DNA of 64,000 bases from Sinotaia quadrata (taxonomy: Eukaryota > Mollusca > Gastropoda > Architaenioglossa > Viviparidae). Under the pieces are notes generated by a model, which searched no databases, was not told the DNA's origin, and saw only the letters and a program-made list of their open reading frames with translations. The stretch is taken from positions 33,893,117 through 33,957,116 of the forward strand of contig CM054179.1 of NCBI GenBank assembly GCA_028829895.1, in the 5' to 3' direction. Below are positions 53,135 through 64,000 of this stretch, in pieces. Within the stretch, counting starts at the first letter, position 1. Each line of letters starts with the position of its first letter. The translations under genes were made by a program, and so were the position numbers.

Positions 53135-53470
53135 GTTATAGAACTCGAATGTCACATTAAAACCTTTAGCTATTTTGACTTAGTAAATAGTTATATCACT
53201 GGGGTGAGTGAATGTCAGATTGAAAACCTTTAGCTATTTTGACTTAATAAATGGTTATATCACTAGGGTGAGTGAATGTCAGATAGCTATTTTGACTTAG
53301 TAAATGGTTTTATCACTGGGGTGGGTGAATATTAGATTGAAAACCTTTAGCTATTTTGACTTAATAAATGGTTTTATCACTGGGGTAAGTGAATGTCAGA
53401 TTGAAAACCTTTAGCTATTTTGACTTAATAAATGGTTTTATCACTGGGGTGAGTGAATGTTAGATTCGCA
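53135..53470. repeat. 64-bp minisatellite, 5 copies
   Basis: The unit aaaacctttagctattttga followed by cttaataaatggttttatca repeats. One copy lacks the attgaaaacc segment. Confidence 0.93.
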
Positions 53471-53594
53471 TTGTAGAGAAGGTACAAAAACTGTTGTAAA
53501 TAGTTGCTAAAGTGGTCGATTGGAAAGATTACTACTTGCATTTCTGAAGCAGAAAATATAATTAAAAACTTCAAACGTCTTCCATGGATACCTA

Positions 53595-53965
53595 TATGTT
53601 CTACCTACAATGAAAGTAGCCTATCTTGTTACAAATATCTATGTGAACTACCTAAAGTGTAACGGTGAAAGTAATATGTCTTGTTACAAATATATATATA
53701 CGTGAACTACCTACCTTGTGCCTGTGAAAGTAGCCCGTCTTGTTACAAATGTCTATATGAACAAATTAACGTGTGGCGATGAAAGTATCCTGTCTTTTGA
53801 CAAACGTCGATGTGAACCGTGTGTCTGTGGAAGTAGCCTGTCTTTTGACAAATGTCTATGTGAACTACCTACCGTGTGTCTGTGAAAGTAGTCTGTCTTT
53901 TGACAAATGTCTATGTGAAAGTGATATTTGTGAGAATGTATATGTAAACCGGCATGTCTTATGAT
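53595..53965. repeat. About 56-63-bp minisatellite, 6 copies
   Basis: The unit gtgtctgtgaaagtagcctg followed by tcttttgacaaatgtctatg repeats with substitutions. Confidence 0.88.
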
Positions 53966-53974
53966 ATAGTAGTC

Positions 53975-54105
53975 TATGTATGAAAGGGGCCTGTCTAAGT
54001 GGTTTATAGGATAACAGTCGTTCTTGGGGTCTGGTTGAAAGGGGCCTGTCTAAGTGGTTTATAGGATAACAGTCGTTCTTGGGGTCTGGTTGAAAGTGGC
54101 CTGTC
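53975..54105. repeat. 55-bp tandem duplication
   Basis: Two near-identical copies of gaaaggggcctgtctaagtg followed by gtttataggataacagtcgt, then a partial third. Confidence 0.93.
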
Positions 54106-54244
54106 GCGTGATAAATTTGTGATATACAGGAATGGAAAAGAATATAAAATGTTAATATTTTAACAGAAATAAAGTTGTAAACATTGTTGAGTAGAGGGTG
54201 GTAGACATTGCAAAACAATAGGAAATCTAGTTTTTATGACTTGT

Positions 54245-54790
54245 TGTAGACTTTTGGAAGGGTTTAAATGAAATAGAGAAAAGGGAGGAAATAAAAGGGG
54301 GAGAAATAGAGGGCAGACATTGGAGTGAAACGAAAGAGAGGAAAAAAGGAAAGACAAGGAAGGGGAAACAGGGAGCAATAAAGGGAGAGTAGAAAATGAA
54401 GGGAAAGAAATGACACAGAAAGAAATACGAGAAAGGACTGAAAGAAAGTATAGACTAGATGAAATGGGAGTGAATCAGTTTAGAGAAGGGAAAGAAAGGG
54501 GAGAATAAGAAAAGAACAGGGAGAGGAAATTAAGAGAAAAAAATAGGAGAGGAAAACGAAAGGAGATAGAAAGAAAATGGTAGGGCAAAATGGTGAAAAA
54601 AAGGGGAGAGAAATGGGAGAGAACAAGAAAAGAGGAGCGAAGTGGGAGAGAGATGGGAAAGGAGAAAGAAAGGAACTGGAGAGAAAAAATAATGAATGTA
54701 GAAAAGACAGCGAAGTGTGTAGAAGTATTAAAAATGATGTAATAGGAATAAATAAGAAGAAAGAGACAGGAGACGATTATGAGTGAATAA
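54245..54790. repeat. Purine-rich tract (GGGA/GAAA), 0.5 kb
   Basis: The + strand is almost all A and G with no fixed period. Open frames on either strand are lysine/glutamate-rich or leucine/serine/phenylalanine-rich low-complexity translations. Confidence 0.88.
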
Positions 54791-54894
54791 CGAAGAAAAA
54801 AACATTAAATACCAAAGAATAATGGAAAAAATGGCTAACAAATATTACTGATTTAAAGAATGAATTAGTGCTGTGACTGATAAGAAAGATTAAG

Positions 54895-55050
54895 AATAGC
54901 GGAGAATGAAGGCAAATTAGGAACAGTGAGGAATACATGAAAGTAAAATAGGAACAGTGAGGAATACATGAAAGTAAAATAGGAACAGTGAGGAATATGT
55001 GAAAGCAATATAGGAACAGTGAGGAATACCTGAAAGTAAAAGGACTTGAG
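54895..55050. repeat. 31-bp minisatellite, about 4-5 copies
   Basis: The unit aggaacagtgaggaatacat followed by gaaagtaaaat repeats. 55050-55560 is unique AT-rich sequence. Confidence 0.92.
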
Positions 55051-55623
55051 ATGCAAACTATTAAACTTGAACATTTCAAGAATTTTTAATCCATTTTTAA
55101 TCTTCTTAATAAAACCAATAGGGCTTAATATAACTGAATTGTTATAGTTTTATTTTTGGACAGTTGAAAAAGAAGCAAGTACATATATCACTACAACAAT
55201 TACTTTTAAAGAATGTACTATAATAAAAGTGTCATTAAAATTCAGTGACGTAATATTATAACAAGTGTGTCGTGTAAAATGTGATATTATACTAAATTTG
55301 TGTGGTATTAAAAAATAATGAAGTATACTACAATAACATTCTGTTACTGCTATATATCACATAAACAGGAACAAATATCTTATGCACGCTGGCATATAAA
55401 TGATGAAAACAATTTTGTCACAATGCAAGTTAAAGATTACAGAAAATGTTCTCGATCATCTCAAGAATGGAACCAGTTAATAATTTCAAAGACATAATTA
55501 ACACTGTAGAGACATAATTAGCATTGCTATGTTAAAACCGCAGCTTTGGCAATAATTATCCAAAGTGTTAGCACGTGCACTAAGGCGCCAGCATTTCACT
55601 GTGCATGTCTGCCACGAATTTTC

Positions 55624-55752
55624 CAACCTGCTCTCGAATACTCATTACGGCGCTACAAACGCAAACACGACACGCATGCCTGCACGCGCGTCTAACAACC
55701 TGCTCTCGACAAGTCATTACGACGCTAGAAACATAAACACGCCACGCATTGA
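55624..55752. repeat. Two-copy GC-richer repeat, about 72 bp
   Basis: Two diverged copies with aacctgctctcga followed by cattac and acgccacgcat-like ends. 55755-56250 is unique. Confidence 0.78.
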
Positions 55753-56237
55753 TAATGATAGAAAAAACAGAAATTTCGCTCAAGCGATTGAAATAAATGC
55801 GAGTTAACTTTAATTGATTCTTTCCCGATTAAGTAGTCATAAAGTCGTGCATGTTCAGAAGCTGTCCCCTTCCCCCCTCCAAACCCGGGATTTCTGTTTT
55901 CAGACCTCGCCATATTGCAAGACTCTTTATGACTCTTATACTATCATATATATATTGTCAATAAAATACAAGTGGCTTGATGCAAAAATAGAGTTAAAAA
56001 TAATCGATTTATCTCTTATACAATGAAAACTAGAATTCAGTAAATATGTGCTCCAAGCTTCACTACACATAGATATTTTGTCCCTAACAAGAAAATCATG
56101 TTTAGTACTGACACTCTACAGTACAAATGCGATACCATCTAGAAGTAAATGATGAATAATTAAACTGTACTGTAGCTTGCATGAATTAATATAAAGCTGT
56201 AAATGTATGGTTTTAAAATTTAAATTAATTTTCTGTC

Positions 56238-56340
<103 letters not shown>

Positions 56341-56440
56341 CAGCAGCCGCAAATAAAAGTGTTGAGGATTTTTTTTTTTCATGAGAGGGACAGGAATGTA
56401 CTTGTGAATGTGCATGGAAACCTGCTCACTTCATAACGTC

Positions 56441-56686
56441 TCATACATTGTTGGGAGGTGCGAGGTCAGCGACCCTTCCCCCAATACTGCACTGTCCGGA
56501 GCTAAAAATGATTCCTGGTATCTTGCTTAGATATGGTTTTCCTTCACGCTTCTGAACTGGAAAATTCTTGAACTTTGCACCCATATCCTGTCCACAGATC
56601 TTTCCAGAAATTTCGATAGCATCGTATATAAACAGCCTAAAGTTCCTTGCTTCACTTTCAACACTGTTGATATTGAGATCTATATT
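56441..56686 (-). CDS. Unidentified coding-like segment, possible terminal exon
   Basis: The minus strand is open for 89 codons between stops (56710 down to 56444) and ends in TGA at 56441-56443. The translation looks like a real protein, not low complexity. It includes NSVESEARNFRLFIYDA, SGKICGQDMGAKFKNFPV and SSGQCSIGGRVADLAPP. It has no good ATG. A splice-acceptor-like site (ttttccttatcttactgg then cttgag) precedes 56686. I do not recognise the family. It could be a final exon, a retrogene or a mobile-element fragment. Confidence 0.35.
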   Translation of the reverse strand, partial: NIDLNINSVESEARNFRLFIYDAIEISGKICGQDMGAKFKNFPVQKREGKPYLSKIPGIIFSSGQCSIGGRVADLAPPNNV

Positions 56687-57324
56687 CTCAAGCCAGTAAG
56701 ATAAGGAAAATTATTATATTATTTACAAAGAGAATAATTCTTTATATTATTATTGAATTGCTTCTAAATATTTTGCTTACTATTGTCTATGATGTGAGAA
56801 CCTTTATGTTATAATTAGATTTGAGCAATTATTTATAAAATCTTTCCTACTTCCTCATAAATTTGACTATTTTGTAGTCTTCCTAATAATAGAATGATTT
56901 CTATTTTGAATGCTTTCTGATTAAATAACATATTTTATGAATATAATTTCTAAAACTTTCTTTATAGTAATATGACTGTATTTTAGGAGACAAATTCTAG
57001 TATCATCTGTGTATGCAATACAAGAATACTTTAGATGAGTATACTAATTGTCTATATACATTTATCAATTCAAGTGATGCCAGTATTACTGATTATAAAC
57101 ATTTCATTTATTTAAATTATAATTATCTTAGCCACAATTATTAATATACGGTTAGTCCATTTCCTTAGGTCAATCATGTTATCATTATTACCTTCTACGA
57201 ACTGGGACTTTGTAGGAAATGACTAAAGCCCACAGATAAAAGGGTTTAACATTTCAAGTAGGAATGTTTGTCTTACAATAAGGTTTAATGCTGGAGTTTG
57301 TTAGGTAAAATCAATTCTTCGTAA

Positions 57325-57475
57325 ATATATTCAGCAGCTCTGACACAAGTTGGACTCCTTTCTGACTCAAGACTATATGCTTCCAACTCAGACCTGTAAT
57401 GTTAGACTGGCTACCATTCTTTTCATCTAGATCAAACCGACATCTGCGCATCCTTAGTCAAAAACTCTGTTTGGG
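57325..57475 (-). other. Second minus-strand coding-like fragment
   Basis: About 50 codons read without a stop and give a protein-like stretch (RRCRFDLDEKNGSQ, then LSWKHIVLSQKGVQLVSELL). It lies 640 bp upstream, in minus-strand sense, of the segment at 56441-56686. No donor that would link the two is evident. It may be part of the same decayed gene or element. Confidence 0.22.
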
Positions 57476-57867
57476 AGGACATCCTGAAGATTTCATGGAG
57501 GCCTTGCATTTTAGTTTTAATATTTGGAAAGTACGGACTTAAACGGACTGCTTCTATCAACTATGTTCACTTATGGAGATGATCTTGTACTTGAATATGT
57601 CATGTAATGGGAATTTCATTTTATTAAATTATACTGTAGTAATAAATCATGATTATTGTTTAAATATGGAAGTATAGGAGTTATGTGAACGTGAAACTTA
57701 TTTTTTGTATTCTATGTTGGCTTGTGATCAGAAAGGTATGTTTCCACTTGCATGAGTAAATGCTTAAAGGATGAAAGCACGAGAAAGCGAGTGTTAATTG
57801 TAAATGTGATTTGTATTATGCAGGTGTGTTAATTGGTTGCATCATTAGCAACCAAGCTGAACAAACA

Positions 57868-58258
57868 GTGAAGCTGTAATAAGAAACAATCACTGCTAAG
57901 CTACAAATATATTCTGAAATAGAAACAGTCACTGCTAAGCTACAAATATATTCTGAAATAGGAATCAGTCACTGCTAGGTATAAATGAATTCTGAAATAG
58001 AAACAGTCACTGCTAAGCTACAAATGAATTCTGAAATAGGAAACAGTCACTGCTAAGCTACAAATATATTCTGAAATAGGAATCAGTCACTGCTAAGCTA
58101 CAAATGAATTCTGAAATAGGAAACAGTCACTGCTAAGCTACAAATGAATTCTGAAATAGGAAACAGTCACTGCTAAACTACAAATATATTCTGAAATAGG
58201 AATCAGTCACTGCTAGGTATAAATGAATTCTGAAATAGGAAACAATCATTGCTAAGTT
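57868..58258. repeat. 40-bp minisatellite, about 9-10 copies
   Basis: The unit gctaagctacaaatatattc followed by tgaaataggaaacagtcact repeats. Copies alternate between atatattc and atgaattc versions. Confidence 0.94.
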
Positions 58259-58264
58259 ACGTAA

Positions 58265-59610
58265 GAGTCCCTGAGAGGCTAGGGGAAAACTCACAAGAAA
58301 TAAATTTATTAAATCAACATTCAAATATACTTGTAACAAATACAATAAAAAAGAGTACTTGACATCAATATTTACATGAAACCACATTAAAATAATTTCA
58401 ATACCTACACAGTCTTTTATCCTAACACACAATTCAACAGATTAGTGTCAATACAAATCGCAGGATAGTTCTTATCAGAGATCAGAAATGAAGTTTTTAC
58501 AGATAATCGATATTAGTTTTACATAACTTTGTCTAGGCGAAGCCACAATAGTCTTTTTCATGCTTTTCATAACAAAGTCACAAATTTCTTGTTCACAGTA
58601 TTACTGACAGTTCCATGTTTTTCCCTCACAAGTTGTAGAACACTGATGCTCTCCTATTCTCTAAAGGTAATCTGGCCTCCACCTTATTAGCTCCCTCAAG
58701 CACAACAACAGTTGTAGCAATTTCCAGTAACTTCCTTGTACCAGAAATTCCACTATGTAGTCAGCATACTTTGCCACCAAACACCAACAGAGTATAGTGT
58801 ATTCATTACACTTACACACTGGGGTGGATATTTCTTGTGTCCACATGGTTGCAACGATTTATAAATCAGTAAACCAGGTGATTTAGGTAAAACAATAAAT
58901 GGCTGCTTTTCCCCTGTAAAATATAATCAGGGAACAAGCGCCAATTTTCCATTTTATTCATTTTTAACTCGAGATTTGAGTGTAAGAAAGAATAAACTTA
59001 CAGTTTCCTGCAACAGTACTTATTAGCCCAATACACACATGCAGAATAATAATTATAGCATAATAGTTTATGAACAGATTCACTAGAAACAATGGCAAGT
59101 GTTTAACATACTACATAAAGGCATCATAGTTCACAGTTTGTAGAAATAATAGTCTATTAACACAATATATCTCTACGTAAAACACAAGATAACAAATCAA
59201 TAGCAACATTCACGAAATATTTCTAAGTCATTCTCTCTCACTTAGTCCTTTAACTCACCATTAAGTTATTGGGCACTTTTCATAACTGTACTTCTCGCCA
59301 CACCAATTTCAAAGTGATTTGAAAATCGATTTCTTTACAGCAGGTAAACTTTTGATCTCAGCCCATATATTGGTTTTGTTTTTGTAAATCTTAACCATTG
59401 GATAATAAAAACTACTCATGCAGCTGGAACTGGTTTGGATTGCATCAGCAATTCCTACCCTATGCGCCACCTGAGTTGTTTACTTCCAACTTTGTCACTC
59501 AAAATATCATCATAAGCATTGCCCAAGGTCGGGTCACTTAGACATTCAACAATTAATGTAACAATCATGTCCAGAAATAGGGACAGGCAAATTTACTCTC
59601 TACAGTCAGT
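58265..59610. mobile_element. Composite dispersed repeat, modules B and C (copy 4, longest)
   Basis: Module B (58290-58475) matches 28165-28335. Module C (59223-59610) matches 21296-21625. The 750 bp between them is AT-rich with no coding frame of note. This copy shows that B and C belong to one element or one standard repeat order. Confidence 0.65.
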
Positions 59611-59756
59611 TAGTAGTCAGAGGTTAAATTGTAGCAATAGAGTAAATGTTAGTAGCCAGAGACTAAACTGTATCAATATAGACAATGTTATGAAACTAAT
59701 CTGATTGTTAATGAAATGCAAAGAAACGGAAGATTTTGTGCAAATATAATTAATTT

Positions 59757-59802
59757 CACACACACACATGCACACGCACGCACGCACGCTCGCGCGCGCA
59801 TG
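59757..59802. repeat. (CA)n/(CGCA)n/(GC)n simple repeat
   Basis: Alternating purine-pyrimidine run, ending in gctcgcgcgcgca. Confidence 0.95.
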
Positions 59803-60059
59803 GATTTCAATGTTATGTTCAACAAATTTAATACAATGTCAGATTTTAAAGTTGAAGTCTGGGAACATTATGGTATCGCAAAGAAAGAAAATCAGTAACA
59901 ATAATTATAAATCAGATTTCACCTTTTGCTTATGGAGACGTTGGAATAATAGACAAATACGGATGTCATGGCATGGGTTTAGAGACATAGACATGTATTG
60001 GACATGCCATAAACCTAAGTTGAAATGAATGTGTATGAACAAGTGACACATTTATCCAC

Positions 60060-60756
60060 CCAACAAAACATTTATTTACTTTTAAAGAAATAGTAACCGC
60101 TTTGCTTTGTTCTGAACAACTGAACAGCTTTCACCGGTTTTGCGTCTCTGAAGTGCCGATTAAGTCTCGCATCTTGATTGGACAACTGTGGCGAACTGAT
60201 GAGCTAGTAAGACTCCGCCTTCCAGATTTGATTGACGGGGCAGGATTTTTAAACAACTCGGCGCGTAGGGACGAAAGAGATGATCCTCTTTGGTTTTCTT
60301 TTCCCGAAATTGAGAAAATATACCTGTTCGAAACGTATGACAGATTAAGGTAGGAATTTGGTGTGATTAAAGTGTGAATATGACATTTTGTTGGACTGAA
60401 CAAGTTTGACCAAGTCTGTGCAAGAAGTCGCCCGACTTATGACCAAGTCAAGAATGCACAACCAGTTTTGTGAGAAGCTTAGTGATCCACTGAAGTGACA
60501 TGCTTTCTCTTAAATCATGTATCAAAGTGTGCACAAGTTGAAATTGGTTATAACTTAAAGGAGAACTGAATAACATTAGAATTATAAGTTACGTAAATTA
60601 GGAGTAAGTCTGACAAACTTTGCACTGTCTGCCTGCATTTGAAGATTTGAATGAAAAAAATACGAATAAATTCACAGCACAATAGTAAGTATTGCACCAT
60701 CTGTATGAAACCAAGTTAGTTTTAAAAGTTGCTGCATAAAACGTCTAACCAGAAGT
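60060..60756 (+). promoter_or_regulatory. Putative engrailed 5' region (promoter and/or 5' UTR)
   Basis: A unique, less AT-rich block at 60060-60370 lies directly upstream of the engrailed start. It contains an inverted CCAAT box (ATTGG at 60177-60181). An in-frame TGA at 60706-60708 closes the frame before the ATG. No clear TATA box can be placed, so the transcription start is unknown. A short open frame at 60102-60353 is not recognised and may be part of the leader. Confidence 0.3.
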
Positions 60757-61618
60757 ATGGTTTTATCAAATCACGAAATCAAGAAGGAACCAAATCCAGT
60801 TTGTGACCAGAATGCCCTAGAAGCGCTGACAGAGTTTTGGGGAGCTGACAGCAGTCTCACGTCTCAAAGTGGCCAAACGATAAACCAAGATAAAAGATTG
60901 GGGGAGTTCCATATAAATCGTCAAGAAATGAAAACTGAACTTAGAAAATGTGCACTCGCAAAAGTACATGTGGGAGAAGATAATGACGATACAGTCGTGA
61001 CAAAGAAAGATGAAGATAATGACGATACAGTCGTGACAAAGAAAGATGAAGATAACAATCAGATATCCAGAACGTTTACAAATTTCTCCGTTGAACACAT
61101 TTTGCGCACCGACTTTAGGTCACATCGGTGTCGTAATGACAACAAAGTTATGCAACAGTCATCTAAACCTTTGCTGTTATTGTCATCAGTGTCTTCCTTG
61201 ATGACCCCTTCATGCTTTGCTGCATCGACATTGTTAGAGCCATCTTCTTTCTCGGCATTTAAGCCACACCAAGCGTTGAAGGCATCGTTAACATTACACC
61301 GCTCTCCTAATGTTTCAGGTATAATCTCTAGGCCGCTAATTACTTTATCTCCGCCCCTGTCATCCGAATTGCTCCCATTGTCATCATCACAACGACCATT
61401 TTCACCAACACCGTCGTCATCATCATTGAAGGCTGAGAGATTACGTTCTGGGTCAACGTGCCCTAAACAGGAAGCTGTATCAAAATCCGTTCCTTCCTCC
61501 AGTTCTAGCTTTCCTTCTCCCCTCTCGTCCAAAGGTGGTTCCAATCCCTCTTGTGCCAGTGAGCTGCAGTGGCCAGCATGGGTGTACTGCACACGCTACT
61601 CAGACAGACCGTCGTCTG
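60757..61618 (+). CDS. en: Engrailed homeobox protein, first coding exon (partial)
   Basis: 862 nt encode residues 1-287 plus the first base of codon 288. Engrailed is a nuclear homeodomain transcription factor, usually a repressor, acting in segment, shell-field and neural patterning. The EH1 motif FSVEHILRTDF (110-120) recruits Groucho/TLE. WPAWVYCTRYSDRPSS (272-287) is the EH2 region that contacts Exd/Pbx. Between them is a Ser/Pro-rich linker, and before EH1 an acidic repeat at 74-101. The exon ends at GGT donor ctg|gtaagt (61619), phase 1, just before EH3. The homeodomain exon is not in the window. The start is supported by an upstream in-frame stop, A at -3 and G at +4. Minus-strand frames here are shadows. 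Confidence 0.93.
60976..61056 (+). repeat. 36-bp in-frame tandem repeat inside engrailed
   Basis: Two perfect 36-bp copies (60976-61011 and 61012-61047) are followed by the first 8 bases of a third. They encode EDNDDTVVTKKD twice, then EDNN. Perfect identity including silent positions indicates a recent duplication. Confidence 0.97.
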
Positions 61619-61629
61619 GTAAGTCAGTA

Positions 61630-61860
61630 GAAGATACATTAACTCCAGGAATAAATGGAAATAATTTATCTAATAGAAGGATTAATTACAGTAACTCAAG
61701 GAATAAATGGAAAGAATTTATTTAACAGATCGATTAATTACACTAACTCCATGAATAAATGAGAAGAATTTAGGTATCTAATAGCTGGATTAATGACAGT
61801 AACTCCGGGAATAAATGGAAAGAACTTAAGTTTCTAATAGATAGATTAATGAGTAAATGG
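61630..61860. repeat. About 60-bp repeat at the start of the engrailed intron, about 4 copies
   Basis: The theme attaactccaggaataaatg followed by gaaagaattta and gattaatta recurs immediately after the splice donor with increasing divergence. 61860-62150 is AT-rich and unique. Confidence 0.82.
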
Positions 61861-62164
61861 GCGAATGACTAACCACACTAAACAAATATTTAAAATTTAA
61901 AAAAATATTAATAATTGAAATATGTTGTTTATTGATTGTAATACAAGATTATCAACACAAATGAGAATATTATTATTTTCTTTCCTTTACATTTTTTGTA
62001 CTTTATTTTAACTTATATTTTAGGTTTATTTCAGCTTATAAAGAATAAACCATTTGATGTTTCTGAATTTTACAATAAATATTAAACGTACAAAAAGTTT
62101 ATTTTGAGTACGATTAATTTAACTGTCGCTGGAGAACAGTCTAAATATCTCAAATGATGCCAGT

Positions 62165-62600
62165 GTTTACAAACACTAGAAGTGAGCGAGTAAGGAGTGA
62201 GTTAAAACACTAGGAGTGAGTGAGTAAGGAGTGTGTTAAAACACTAGAAGTGAATGAGTAAGGAGTGAGTTAAAACACTAGAAGTGAGTAAGGAGTGAGT
62301 TAAAACACTAGAAGTGAGTGAGTAAGGAGTGTGTTAAAACACTAGAAGTGAATGAGTAAGGAGGGAGTTAAAACACTAGAATTGAGTAAGGAGTGAGTTA
62401 AAACACTAGAAGTGAGTGAGTGTGTTAAAACACTAGAAGTGAGTGAGTAAGGAGTTGTTAAAACAATAGAAGTGAGTGAGTAAGGCGTGTATTAAAACAC
62501 TAGAAGTGAGTGAGTAAGGAGAGTGTTAAAACAATAGAAGTGAGTAAGGCGTGAGTTAAAACACTAGAAGTGAGTGCGTAAGGAGTGTGTTCTTTTACAC
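62165..62600. repeat. Minisatellite of about 31-43 bp, roughly 12-14 copies, engrailed intron
   Basis: The unit gttaaaacactagaagtgag followed by tgagtaaggagtga repeats with frequent 4- and 8-bp length changes. A GA-rich patch follows at 62660-62760. Confidence 0.93.
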
Positions 62601-63049
62601 AAAGGGAATAAGGGGGTGAGTTCATATACATAAAGAGTATGAGGAGTGAGAGGCATATAAAAGGTCAGCAAGTGAGAGAGAGTGACAGAGAGACAGACAG
62701 AGAGGGAAGAAGAGAGAGAGGGAGTAAGAAAGAGAAGGAGAAATGAGAAAGTTGTAGTAGATTAAGCATTTGAATAGTCGTACCACCATTGTTCTGATGA
62801 GTGGGCGTTCTTAAGCGCATTATTATTTAATAATTACTATACTAGAAATGTAATTGCTGAGGTCTTTACTCAACTACACACATTTCTTTAAACAACTCAA
62901 AAGTACAGGAGCAGAAATAGCACCGATATGATACACACTCCTCCCATTAACAAGATTTACACATATTACATCAGCCGGACTTCGGTAGCTTCCATAAATT
63001 AGTTCATACATAGAATATGATTGTAAATGTGAATGTAAAACTATTATGA

Positions 63050-63500
63050 TATAGGGACTGTGAATGCACAAACTATTAACACAGAGTGGATTTCAGACAG
63101 TGTGGCTATGTATCCAAATATTTACAGTGTGGCTAAGGATGTTCAAATATTTACACACAGAATGGCCCTGAATGCTCACACTACTCAGTAGTTCTAAATG
63201 TCAAATTAGTCAGATTAGTTTTGAATGTCAAACTAATTTAACACAGCGATTCTGAATGTCAAATTATTCAGATTGGTTTTGAATGTCAAACTCATTAACA
63301 TAGCGTTTCTGGATGTCGAATTATTTAGAGTGGTTTTGAATGTTAAACCCATTTAACACAGCGTTTCTGAATGTCAAAACTATTCACAAATAAAGTGGCG
63401 CTGACTATTAGTTATTCATGCATATAGTGGCTTTGAAATTCAAACTGTTCACAGACTGAGTGGTTTTGAATGTACAAATATGTTCAAAGCAAGTAGCTCT
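63050..63500. repeat. Degenerate repeat of about 55 bp
   Basis: Variants of ttctgaatgtcaaattattc followed by agattggttttgaatgtcaa recur. 63500-64000 is AT-rich with no feature seen; it should still be engrailed intron. Confidence 0.75.
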
Positions 63501-64000
63501 GAATTTTCTAAACGCAGAAATTGCGTTTCAGTGTTCAGATTACTGTCTCTTTAATTAGTAAATATAACAAATAGAGAAAATCGAAGTAGATAACAAAATC
63601 CATGAAAGTGACCAGACTTTAAAGATATACTGTTAAAAAAACTCTACATCCTTTCCCTAAAATCCGCGGTCATTATTTCAGAAACAAATTATTAGTATCT
63701 TTCAGTTGGTGTGCATTGCAATTCTAAATAAATTGGATTGTTTTATTGCAACTGTTTGTGCACAGTCATATTGCCAGGTTTTCTTTCTCATAATAGCAAG
63801 AGCAATACATAATTATTGTCTAACATCTTTCATACATAACTACAGAATGAATGATTTATATAAAGAATTGATGTATAAATATTGTCTTATACATGATTTG
63901 CCGCAAATGACTATTACATTATCTATTATTCTGTAGTTAACATACATGTAAAGGTTGATGTTAAAAATAAAATATAAATAACAAATATGACAGTTACTTC

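Noticed and set aside
61059..61592. 177-codon minus-strand frame inside engrailed
   Set aside because: Shadow of the engrailed exon, whose motifs EH1 and EH2 prove the + strand frame.

Overview
This window is animal nuclear DNA: AT-rich, with spliced genes, very dense tandem repeats and many transposon remnants. It is not bacterial, and I see no operon, CRISPR array, rRNA or tRNA. Two protein-coding genes can be supported, both on the + strand. The repeat style, the two protein families and the gene structures fit a lophotrochozoan, most plausibly a gastropod mollusc. That placement is inference; nothing in the window fixes the species.

Gene 1 (18724-32529) is a Golgi-type carbohydrate sulfotransferase of the HNK-1/chondroitin sulfotransferase family (Sulfotransfer_2, CHST8-14-like). 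I could assemble it from four exons with consistent phases: 18724-18817, 19686-19793, 27255-27355 and 31642-32529. Together they encode 396 residues with an N-terminal membrane anchor. The 3'-phosphate-binding motif is textbook. The 5'-phosphosulfate-binding motif lacks its usual lysine (Gly160), so the protein may be divergent or inactive. Gene 2 (from 60757) is the first coding exon of engrailed. It carries the EH1 Groucho-binding motif and the EH2 hexapeptide region, and ends at a GT donor at 61619. The homeodomain exon lies beyond the right edge. The acidic part of this exon contains a perfect 36-bp in-frame tandem duplication.

Layout: 1-17.4 kb is a near-continuous run of minisatellites (units 25-69 bp) separated by a few unique blocks. 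17.4-18.6 kb holds two LINE 3' ends with ATT tails. 18.7-32.5 kb is the sulfotransferase gene, whose introns carry a mariner-like foldback element, more minisatellites and members of a composite dispersed repeat. 32.5-60 kb is a gene-poor stretch with minisatellites, purine tracts, a degraded mobile-element gene fragment fused to a 39-bp array (42.5-43.9 kb), a hAT-like MITE, a second inverted-repeat element (52.55-52.99 kb) and one unidentified minus-strand coding-like segment (56.4-56.7 kb). 60-64 kb holds the engrailed 5' region, its first exon and the start of its intron.

The most unusual structural points are: a minisatellite whose unit includes the 3' end and splice donor of sulfotransferase exon 1; the missing PAPS-binding lysine; the repeat expansion inside engrailed; and the large number of independent arrays. 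The two genes are unrelated in function (glycan sulfation; developmental transcription factor), and I infer no joint pathway.
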